From positions 3,534,001-3,598,000 of the forward strand of contig CBDHGK010000041.1 in the NCBI GenBank assembly GCA_965263045.1: 64,000 bases of DNA. Direction: 5' to 3'. This DNA comes from G963664115 sp965263045. Its GTDB lineage: Bacteria > Acidobacteriota > Terriglobia > 20CM-2-55-15. Below are positions 57,939 to 64,000 of the stretch, piece after piece (the first letter of the stretch is position 1; each line of letters begins with the position of its first letter). The position numbers were made by a program, and so were the translations under genes. A model generated the notes under the pieces. It saw only the letters and a program-made list of their open reading frames with translations, was not told where the DNA came from and ran no database searches.

Positions 57939-58211
57939 TGGCCTGTAACAGAGACATCGCCAGTGGCGCCGATGGGTCTTGCCAGGCGAGATCGCGAAGC
58001 GAGGAGGGAATGATGCTGATTCATCATGACCGACGAGTGACAAAGATATCGACGGCAACCCCCATCGGCCCAAAGGGTTCAGGCGGAACGGGGCCGTCTC
58101 CGTTGTCGCTCCTCCTCGGAATGTAGGCGCATTCCCTCGTCGTCGACTCCTAAGATCCGGCCCCGTTGCGATCCGAACGCCACGGGCGATGTCTCTGTTA
58201 CAGGCCACTAG
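57935..58211. repeat. MITE-like element A3 (CTAG-flanked)
   Basis: 277 bp, bounded by CTAG (57935-57938 and 58208-58211), with the same 30+ base terminal inverted repeats as A2 (starting CTAGTGGCCTGTAACAGAGA). The interior is the reverse complement of A2 with a few differences, so the two were inserted in opposite orientation. Confidence 0.93.
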
Positions 58212-58396
58212 GTGATGCCGCCCGTTCTCCGAGGCAACCACGAAACGGGGCTGTCTGCATCGGCGTCCGTGACCCACACCGAAGGCGGCTGACATCGGTT
58301 GCCGCTCATGAGTTCCGACACACTGCCACGGGCGCTCTGTGGCTCGGTGCGCTCCGTGCTCGCTCTATGGTCGGACCGGGCAATAAGGGGTGGATT

Positions 58397-59035
58397 CTAA
58401 ACGCGTTTGTCTTCGGATTCACATATCTCTAAAAGCGAACAGCGTGCGCAGTCGGGCTTTCTGGCGTCGCAGACTCTCCGTCCGTGGTGGATCAACAGAT
58501 GGCTGAATCGAATCCACTTGTCCCGCCCGACGATGCGCATCAGATCCTGTTCTATCTTGTCCGGACGTGATTCGGTGGAGAATCCCAATCTCCGTGAAAG
58601 TCGTTGAACGTGGGTGTCGACGACAACGCCTTCGGCCTTACCAAACGCCACGCCGAGGACGACGTTGGCTGTCTTACGGGCCACGCCGGGCAGTTCCAGA
58701 AGCTGATCCATTTCATCGGGTACGCGGCCGCCGTATTTGCGGTCGATGATCTTTGACGCCTCACGGATATGTCGGGCCTTGTTTCGGAAGAAACCCGTCG
58801 AATGGATCATATCTTCGAGTACCGTCGGTTCGGCCCTCGAAAATGCGCGCGCGGATTTATATTTCTTGAACAAAGCGGGTGTGACGAGGTTCACTCGTTT
58901 GTCCGTGCTTTGGGCAGACAGAATCGTCGCCACCAGGAGTTGGAGGGGGGTCGAAAAATCCAGTTCGCAATCTGCGTCGGGATAGGTGGCCTCGAGCGTT
59001 TCCGTGATCTTCTCAAGCCGTCTGAAGCGCGGCAC
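58397..59035 (-). CDS. nth: Endonuclease III
   Basis: 212 residues from GTG 59035, which abuts the stop of the FmdB gene. A base-excision glycosylase/AP lyase for oxidised pyrimidines. The helix-hairpin-helix with the catalytic Lys is ELPGVARKTANVVLG, the catalytic Asp lies in VVVDTHVQRLSRRLG, and the [4Fe-4S] motif is CDARKPDCARCSLLEIC (C-x6-C-x2-C-x5-C). Complete. Confidence 0.97.
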   Translation of the reverse strand: MPRFRRLEKITETLEATYPDADCELDFSTPLQLLVATILSAQSTDKRVNLVTPALFKKYKSARAFSRAEPTVLEDMIHSTGFFRNKARHIREASKIIDRKYGGRVPDEMDQLLELPGVARKTANVVLGVAFGKAEGVVVDTHVQRLSRRLGFSTESRPDKIEQDLMRIVGRDKWIRFSHLLIHHGRRVCDARKPDCARCSLLEICESEDKRV

Positions 59036-59413
59036 CTATTGTTTTGCGCCCCCGTTCGAGTCGCTCTTCGTCGGTTTCTTTGCGGTCGGTTTTGCGTCCG
59101 ATGTGGTGGAGGCGTCGGAGGTGCCAACCCCTGTTTTCTTGTCTCCGTCGGTGTTCGAATCGGATTTCTTCCCGTCCTTCTGGGCACCGCCGGCGTCCTC
59201 GGTACCATCGGCATCGCGGTCGCTTTTGGAATCCTTCTTTGCGTAATCTGTGACGTACCAGCCGGAACCTTTCAACTGGAATGAAGATTGGGAAACCAGT
59301 TTCGTAAGAGCCCCACCGCAACCCGCATGTTTTTTGAGGACGGGATCTGAGAATTTCTGGATTTTTTCGATGACGCTGGCGCACTTACTGCAACGGTACT
59401 CGTAGATCGGCAT
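59036..59413 (-). CDS. FmdB-type zinc ribbon protein
   Basis: 125 residues. MPIYEYRCSKCASVIEKIQK is the hallmark start of the FmdB (CxxC) family, with a second CGG motif (KKHAGCGGALTKLV). The C-terminal ~60 residues are a polar, low-complexity tail rich in K, D, S and T, longer than in many homologues. It is adjacent to nth with no gap, so co-translated. FmdB proteins are suspected regulators; the role here is unknown. Confidence 0.88.
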   Translation of the reverse strand: MPIYEYRCSKCASVIEKIQKFSDPVLKKHAGCGGALTKLVSQSSFQLKGSGWYVTDYAKKDSKSDRDADGTEDAGGAQKDGKKSDSNTDGDKKTGVGTSDASTTSDAKPTAKKPTKSDSNGGAKQ

Positions 59414-59694
59414 ATCAGTTTAATAGCACAATGGCTTCTGTGTTGGAAAGGCCCAGTCGTCTCGCTGCGGAAGTTGTGCCGTTCGCGTTGCAGGGAGGGG
59501 CTGGGATACCGTCGAACAGGCGTCGCCTCCGATCGAGAGCGGTCAGGGAGCGCGGCAGCTGCGGAAAATGCCAATCAACATTCGAAAGACTCAGCTACCC
59601 TCGGGGGCGGGTTGATTCGGGTTGGGCGATCCCCTACAATTTCTAACTAGGACTTGTATTTGATCGATCGCGTTCATAAATGAGGAGGCTACCA

Positions 59695-60078
59695 ATGAGG
59701 AAGCAGTTGTTCTGTGTACTGGCGGCGGTGTGTCTGGTGATGGTGGCTGTTGTTGGCGTCCCTGGCGTCAATGGTGCGGAACGCCAGTCCAACTTCACGA
59801 ACATCCAGGTGCTGACCGATATGTCCGACGGAGATATTCAGCGCCTGATGCAGTCCTGGGGCCGGCAGCTTGGAGGCGTGAACTGCTTTGAGTGCCATGT
59901 GCAGGGAGACTTTGCTTCCGACGACGTGCCGGCCAAGGTTGTGGCCAGGAATATGGCCCGGATGGTGATGTCGCTGAACGAAAACTTCTTCCAGACCGCA
60001 GAGTTTGAGGGCATCGAGCGTGAGGCCGAATGCTTTATGTGTCATCAGGGATCGATGGAAATCCCTCCGGCAGATTGA
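59695..60078 (+). CDS. Small periplasmic cytochrome c with two CxxCH motifs
   Basis: 127 residues from ATG 59695 (GAGGAGG upstream; an ATG-like start at 59680 lacks this spacing). A signal peptide (LFCVLAAVCLVMVAVVGVP) is followed by CFECH near residue 65 and CFMCH near residue 116, so two hemes may be attached covalently. NFTNIQVLTDMSDGDIQRLM resembles the start of acidobacterial photosynthetic-reaction-centre-type cytochrome subunits. It would carry electrons in the periplasm. A terminator follows at 60110. Confidence 0.87.
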   Translation: MRKQLFCVLAAVCLVMVAVVGVPGVNGAERQSNFTNIQVLTDMSDGDIQRLMQSWGRQLGGVNCFECHVQGDFASDDVPAKVVARNMARMVMSLNENFFQTAEFEGIEREAECFMCHQGSMEIPPAD

Positions 60079-60109
60079 TCCGGTAGCGGACCCCGGGGCT
60101 AAGGTATAG

Positions 60110-60145
60110 AATGGCGACCCTCGGTAGGGTCGCCATTTGTTTGTC
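60110..60145 (+). terminator. Intrinsic terminator after the cytochrome gene
   Basis: A perfect 12-base stem (AATGGCGACCCT / AGGGTCGCCATT) with a CGGT loop, followed by TGTTTGTCT. It sits 32 bases after the cytochrome stop and excludes the ATG at 60111 as the folE start, since that codon is in the stem. Confidence 0.85.
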
Positions 60146-60185
60146 TAGAGGGCTCGAGGTCGATGACGTGATCGATAAGGGCGAT

Positions 60186-60767
60186 ATGATCGAAGAGGTC
60201 GATGATGTGATCGATGCGGTCGATATGATCGAAGAAGTCAGACGGATACTGGAGGCAATCGGCGAGGACCCTTCCCGCGATGGTCTGCTGAAGACACCGG
60301 AGCGTGTCGCCAGTTCGCTGCGCTATTTGACAAGCGGATACCAGCAGGATGCCGATGCGATCCTCAACGACGCGTTGTTCGAGGTTCCCTACGATGAAAT
60401 GGTCATCGTCAAGGACATCGAATTGTTCAGTTTGTGTGAGCATCACCTGCTTCCTTTTTTTGGGAAATGCCACGTGGCGTACCTACCCGATACCAAGGTG
60501 ATTGGACTGAGTAAGATTCCCCGGCTCGTGGACATGTTCGCCCGCCGGTTGCAGGTTCAGGAACGGTTGACGATGCAGATCGCCGAGACGATCAACAGCA
60601 AGATCAGTCCGCGGGGAGTCGGCGTCGTTGTGGAGGCGCAGCATCTGTGCATGATCATGCGCGGTGTGGAAAAACAGCACTCGGTGGCGACCACGAGTTC
60701 GATGCTGGGGGCGTTCAAGGACGACCAGAACACCCGGAGTGAGTTCCTGAACCTGATCGGACGCTGA
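60186..60767 (+). CDS. folE: GTP cyclohydrolase I
   Basis: About 193 residues from ATG 60186, which has AAGGG just upstream. It converts GTP to dihydroneopterin triphosphate for folate, and for queuosine via QueD (46686). Zinc and active-site motifs: LFSLCEHHLLPFFGKCH (Cys, His), then QERLTMQIAE and EAQHLCMIMRGVEKQHS. The N-terminus overlaps a 39-base in-frame direct repeat (60156-60194 and 60195-60233), which lengthens it. The start is therefore less certain; the core from VRRILEAIGEDPSRDGLL on is normal. HAD and rpiA follow closely. Confidence 0.93.
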   Translation: MIEEVDDVIDAVDMIEEVRRILEAIGEDPSRDGLLKTPERVASSLRYLTSGYQQDADAILNDALFEVPYDEMVIVKDIELFSLCEHHLLPFFGKCHVAYLPDTKVIGLSKIPRLVDMFARRLQVQERLTMQIAETINSKISPRGVGVVVEAQHLCMIMRGVEKQHSVATTSSMLGAFKDDQNTRSEFLNLIGR

Positions 60768-60769
60768 CG

Positions 60770-61374
60770 ATGGTCGATACGATCATTTTCGATCTGGACG
60801 GGACCCTGACGCGTGTTCCCAGCCCGTGGCGCCATATACACGAGCGTCTGGGACTTTGGGACGGTGTGGCTTCGGAGTTCCTCGATGAGTGGTTGAATGG
60901 GGGCATTCCTTATGAAGAGTTCTGCCGGCGCGATTTCGGACTGTGGAAGGGGCTGGAGCGGGCCCGGATCGAGGCGTTGTTGGACGAAATAGAAATCAAC
61001 CCCCATGTCCCGGCTATCGTGGCCCGGCTGAGGGAAGCATCGATTCCATCGATTATATTTCGTCAGGTTTTTCCTGTGTTGCCCGCCGAATCCAGTCGAC
61101 GTTCGAATGGGAACCCCTCCACATCTACGCCAATGATTTGCTCGACGGTCCCGAGGTGCGGATTCGCGTTTCCGCCGATCTGGACTCCCCGCTGTCAAAA
61201 CGGCGCCTCGCAGAAGACGCGCTGAGTGAAATCGGCGGCGATCCGAGTCGCAGTCTGGTGGTTTCAGACTCGAAACGGGACCTCGAAATGATGGATCAGT
61301 GCCGCTACACCCTCTGGGTTGAGGACGAAGGCGACCTGGCCGATGTGCACCGGTTCCTGGATCTTCGGCGGTGA
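60770..61374 (+). pseudogene. HAD-superfamily phosphatase, frameshifted
   Basis: The first half has the nucleophile motif IIFDLDGTLTRVPSPW. Near 61050 the frame loses similarity and the frame shifted by one base continues with ISSGFSCVARRIQ (motif II-like Ser) and SLVVSDSKRDLEMMDQC (motif IV Asp) to a TGA at 61374. Restoring one base gives 201 codons. Similar small HAD hydrolases act on phosphoserine or related phosphomonoesters. The frameshift could be true decay or a sequencing error. It lies two bases after folE and overlaps rpiA by four bases. Confidence 0.8.
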
Positions 61375-62063
61375 ACCCGATGAATGATTCACTGAAGTAC
61401 AAGGCAGCCGTGGCCGCGCTGGACGAAGTGAAGACCGGCATGGCCGTGGGCCTGGGAACAGGTTCCACCGTGACCCACTTCATTCGGGAACTGGGCGCCC
61501 GGGTCCGCGACGGCCTGCAGGTAAAGGCGATCGCAACTTCTGTGCAATCGGAGAGGCTGGCGATCGAAGTCGGCGTCCCTATCGTGACGTTTCATGAGCA
61601 GAAAGTGCTCGATCTGACCGTTGACGGGGCGGACGAAGTCTCGTCGGAACTCCATCTGGTCAAAGGCCTGGGTGGCGCGCTGGTGAGAGAGAAGATCGTA
61701 GCGATCGCCTCTCGTCGATTTGTAGTTGTCGTCGATGACAGCAAGCTGGTAGACCAGCTCGGGACCCGTTCGCCCGTCCCTGTCGAGGTCGTCCCGTTCG
61801 CGGCCGAGATCGTGATGCATCAGCTGGGCAAAATCGGTGGCGAACCGAAACTTCGAATGCAGACCGAGGGGCGAGCGTTCGTGTCCGACAATGGGAACTC
61901 CGTAGTCGACTGGCATTTCGGACCGATCGTTGATCCGCCGATGGTTGAAAGGCGATTGAAGTCGGTCTCGGGCGTGGTCGACTCGGGGATTTTTTCCGAC
62001 CTGGCCGACCGGGTGATTGTCGCCCGGGAAACGGGCCTGGAAGTACTCGATCGCGAGCTCTGA
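61371..62063 (+). CDS. rpiA: Ribose-5-phosphate isomerase A
   Basis: 230 residues from GTG 61371 (ATG 61380 is also possible). Interconverts ribose 5-phosphate and ribulose 5-phosphate in the pentose phosphate pathway. Motifs: GLGTGSTVTHFI, LTVDGADEVSSEL (catalytic Asp), KGLGGALVREKIVA (Lys) and a Glu in VVPFAAEIVM. Overlaps the HAD gene by four bases and is followed six bases later by the cyclodeaminase gene. Confidence 0.96.
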   Translation: MNPMNDSLKYKAAVAALDEVKTGMAVGLGTGSTVTHFIRELGARVRDGLQVKAIATSVQSERLAIEVGVPIVTFHEQKVLDLTVDGADEVSSELHLVKGLGGALVREKIVAIASRRFVVVVDDSKLVDQLGTRSPVPVEVVPFAAEIVMHQLGKIGGEPKLRMQTEGRAFVSDNGNSVVDWHFGPIVDPPMVERRLKSVSGVVDSGIFSDLADRVIVARETGLEVLDREL

Positions 62064-62068
62064 TCAAC

Positions 62069-63016
62069 GTGACTCCTCTTTTCCTGAAAGACAACGAGAT
62101 CGCCGATCTGGTGTCGGTTTCCGATGCCATCGAGGTCCTTGGAGAGGCATTCCGGCAACAGGCTTCGGGTGAGGCCACATCCGCTCCGAGGCATCGACTG
62201 GCGACAGGCACTGCTTTCCTCCACATGCTGGCTGGCGCAGTTCCCGGTTACTTCGGCTACAAAGCCTACGTGACGAGCCGGGTGCGATCTCAGTTCATGT
62301 TCTACCTGTTCGATTCCAATACGTGCGAGCAGTTGGCGATCATGGAAGCCGACGGGCTCGGGCAAATCCGTACCGGTGCGGCCACCGGCATTGCGACCCG
62401 ATACCTGGCCCGTGATGATGTCCGGGTGGCCACGATGTTCGGGCTCGGTTGGCAGGCGGAAAGCCAGTTGCTGGCGATGGATGCGGTCCGGGACCTTTCT
62501 CACGTCTGGCTGGTCAATCGGAATGTTGAGCGTGCCCAGCGGTTTGTCGCGAAGATGGAGCCTCAGGTTAGGGCCGCATTGAAACCTTCACGCTCTGCCG
62601 AAGATTCCGTCCGGGAAAGCGGACTCGTCACTACGATCACCAACAGCCGTGAACCGGTGCTGTTTGGCGACTGGGTTCAGGCCGGGACCCACGTGAATGC
62701 CGCGGGCGGGAATATGTGGCTCCGTCGGGAAGTCGACGCGGATCTGGTTTCCAGTGCAGACCGGCTCGTTGTCGATTCAATCGAACAGGCGCGGATCGAG
62801 TGTGGAGAATTCCTTCCAGTCATGGTTCCCGGCCGAAGGCACTGGGATGAAGTACAGGAGCTAAAAGATATCGTGAGCCAACAATCCGGACGACTAGGGC
62901 CCGAAGAGCGGACACTCTTCAAGTCTCTGGGAATGGGCCTGGAAGATGTGGCCCTGGGCGCCCTGGCCTACGAGCGGGCCAAAGAGCGCGGGGTGGGCCG
63001 GAAACTGGACATGTAG
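62069..63016 (+). CDS. Ornithine cyclodeaminase / mu-crystallin family protein
   Basis: 315 residues from GTG 62069. Family motifs: RTGAATGIATRYLAR and the nucleotide-binding MFGLGWQAESQLLAM, in which the usual GxGxQA is GLGWQA. Members are ornithine cyclodeaminases, alanine dehydrogenases or ketimine reductases; the specific reaction cannot be decided from sequence alone. It is the last gene of the folE-HAD-rpiA run. Complete. Confidence 0.88.
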   Translation: MTPLFLKDNEIADLVSVSDAIEVLGEAFRQQASGEATSAPRHRLATGTAFLHMLAGAVPGYFGYKAYVTSRVRSQFMFYLFDSNTCEQLAIMEADGLGQIRTGAATGIATRYLARDDVRVATMFGLGWQAESQLLAMDAVRDLSHVWLVNRNVERAQRFVAKMEPQVRAALKPSRSAEDSVRESGLVTTITNSREPVLFGDWVQAGTHVNAAGGNMWLRREVDADLVSSADRLVVDSIEQARIECGEFLPVMVPGRRHWDEVQELKDIVSQQSGRLGPEERTLFKSLGMGLEDVALGALAYERAKERGVGRKLDM

Positions 63017-63058
63017 CAGACGGCTTAAAACCCCAGTAATGGCTTTTTCAGAATCCTG

Positions 63059-63241
63059 CTAGCCTGGATTTTTCACGGGTTTTCGTCGCGAAGGGTCGGA
63101 GGCGCCGTCAGGGCAAGGCGCGCGCGGGGCGGGCGACGGAAGCGTACTTTACAGTACGTTGAGGAGCCCGACCAAGCGCAACGCGGCACTGGCGGATGGT
63201 TCCGGCGCTGGAGCAGACAACTCGTGAGAAATGCAGGCTAG
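63059..63241. repeat. Intergenic repeat family R, copy 2 (CTAG-flanked)
   Basis: 183 bp starting at CTAG (63059-63062) and ending at CTAG (63238-63241), with terminal inverted repeats CTAGCCTGGATTTTTCACGG and right complement CTAGCCTGCATTTCTCACGA. Interior nearly identical to 45595-45776. It abuts the truncated IS6 transposase, whose coding similarity starts on the first base after CTAG. Confidence 0.88.
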
Positions 63242-63663
63242 TACCTGTGGCGCACGGTTGATCAAGACGGCGACGTGATAGACATCCTCGTCCAGTCGCG
63301 ACGCAACCGTCGTAAAGCCGAGCGCTTTTTTCGCAAACTCTTGAAGGGCCAAGGAAAGGTTCCGTTTCACCTCGTCACAGACAAGTTGAAGAGTTACAGT
63401 GCAGCGGTCCGGACGACCATGCCTTCGCTGAACCACGACACCGAACGGTACGCAAACAATCGAGCGGAAGTCTCCCACCCACCCGGCAGTGAGAACGACA
63501 AATGCGACGATTCAAGTCGCCACGACCGGCGGAACTTTTCCTTTCGGTCCACGGTGTTGTTCTGAATCTTTTTCGATTGGCCAGGCACAGATTAAAAGCG
63601 GTTCACCACCGCACGTCGAGAGCACGTTCTTTTGCAACTTGGCAGGCGATCACGGAAGCCTGA
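63242..63663 (+). pseudogene. IS6-family transposase, 5'-truncated and frameshifted
   Basis: Similarity starts at YLWRTVDQDGDVIDILVQSR, the middle of an IS6/IS240 DDE domain, with VTDKLKSYSAA (second Asp) and NNRAEVSHP (Glu). Near 63485 a one-base loss in a C-rich run shifts the frame; the other frame then has a TGA followed by ERQMRRFKSP and continues to RSFATWQAITEA at 63663. The N-terminal half is missing at the CTAG junction with repeat R2. No longer functional. Confidence 0.85.
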
Positions 63664-63727
63664 TAAACTCACGACCGATTGGCATCGGTTCGGCTGAAGT
63701 TGGTTAAGTTGACGACGCTCCCACAAG

Positions 63728-64000
63728 TCACTGCCGAGTTCTAGAGAACAGAACATAAGGAGGTTCGGTGTCGAAAGCGAGGGTTTCGAGGTGAAGGCCG
63801 ACCGATTCTGCGAGCCTCTCGATGGCATCGACGTCAGTAGTGCCAAGTCTCCTTACGAGTGGGTGCGAGGACAAAAGAAGCACAACGCGCTCGGCAGCCG
63901 TCACGTCGAGGCATCGTTTCAGGTTCTCATAGGCGCTAGGCTGTTGGAGCTCCTGGAAGAACTCAGACCCGCGGCACACGCTCAGAGGTTCTCTACCGTT
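63728..64000 (-). CDS. Unrecognised protein, C-terminal part only
   Basis: An open minus-strand frame enters from the right edge and stops at 63728. About 90 residues are visible: FFQELQQPSAYENLKRCLDV, ERVVLLLSSHPLVRRLG and GLHLETLAFDTEPPYVLFS. The alternation of helix and strand, ending in a short strand PPYVLFSRT, would suit the end of a Rossmann-fold methyltransferase, but this is only a shape impression. No family assigned. Confidence 0.55.
   Translation of the reverse strand, partial: NGREPLSVCRGSEFFQELQQPSAYENLKRCLDVTAAERVVLLLSSHPLVRRLGTTDVDAIERLAESVGLHLETLAFDTEPPYVLFSRTRQ

Noticed and set aside
60111..60185. ATG 60111 as folE start
   Set aside because: The codon is part of the stem of an intrinsic terminator and has no ribosome binding site.

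Overview
The window looks like a chromosome segment of a Gram-negative bacterium, most likely an Acidobacteriota or a close relative. The best pointers are a short VWFA-related protein of the type common in Acidobacteria (34893-35735), a fused MFS/spermidine synthase-TPR protein, an ECF sigma / zinc-finger anti-sigma / CHAT cluster and an MrfA-MrfB pair. Taxonomy is inferred from gene content only. No rRNA, tRNA or CRISPR array was seen.

The dominant theme is gene inactivation by mobile elements. Three protein-identical copies of one IS256-family element (1441 bp, 8-bp target duplications) interrupt an isopropylmalate/homocitrate-type synthase (2346-3786), an SbcD/YhaO-like nuclease gene (12061-13501) and a secreted S8 peptidase (50225-51665). 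An IS1380-family element (5174-7027) splits an SGNH hydrolase, and an IS1182-family element (26357-27899) splits a TPR-CHAT peptidase; both lie between CTAG tetranucleotides. Removing each element plus one target copy restores an uninterrupted frame in all five genes. Other lesions are a 1-base frameshift in a histidine kinase and in a HAD phosphatase, an in-frame TAA in mrfA, and an apparent fusion deletion in the YhaO/YhaN gene.

Layout. 1-3.9 kb (-): interrupted synthase followed by an unusual LeuD-LeuC fusion. 4.2-8 kb (-): possible fragment and interrupted SGNH hydrolase. 8.7-17 kb: GT-C-like membrane protein, gpmA, interrupted YhaO/YhaN gene, cupin, WYL regulator. 17-24 kb: cystathionine beta-synthase, cysteine synthase, AI-2E transporter with a cyclic-nucleotide-binding protein, quinone oxidoreductase, with three MITE-like repeats between them. 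23.7-31.6 kb: CHAT / Tat protein / anti-sigma / sigma / kinase cluster, a candidate envelope-sensing system. 31.7-35.7 kb: spermidine synthase fusion and VWFA protein. 36-38.3 kb: IS91-type transposase with a tyrosine recombinase. 38.7-47 kb: small zinc-ribbon protein, RNB exonuclease, DUF6178 protein, SDR, TPR protein, queD. 47-47.6 kb: an imperfect tandem repeat upstream of queD, a strong terminator and a 41-codon peptide gene. 47.9-63 kb: S8 peptidase, pepA, mrfA-mrfB, nth, FmdB, cytochrome c, folE, HAD, rpiA, ornithine cyclodeaminase. The right edge holds a decayed IS6 transposase and a partial gene.

Short non-coding repeats are also prominent. A family of about 277-339 bp with long terminal inverted repeats sits at CTAG, and in every case the left end coincides with the TAG stop codon of the preceding plus-strand gene. 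A related element and a second 182-bp family are also present.
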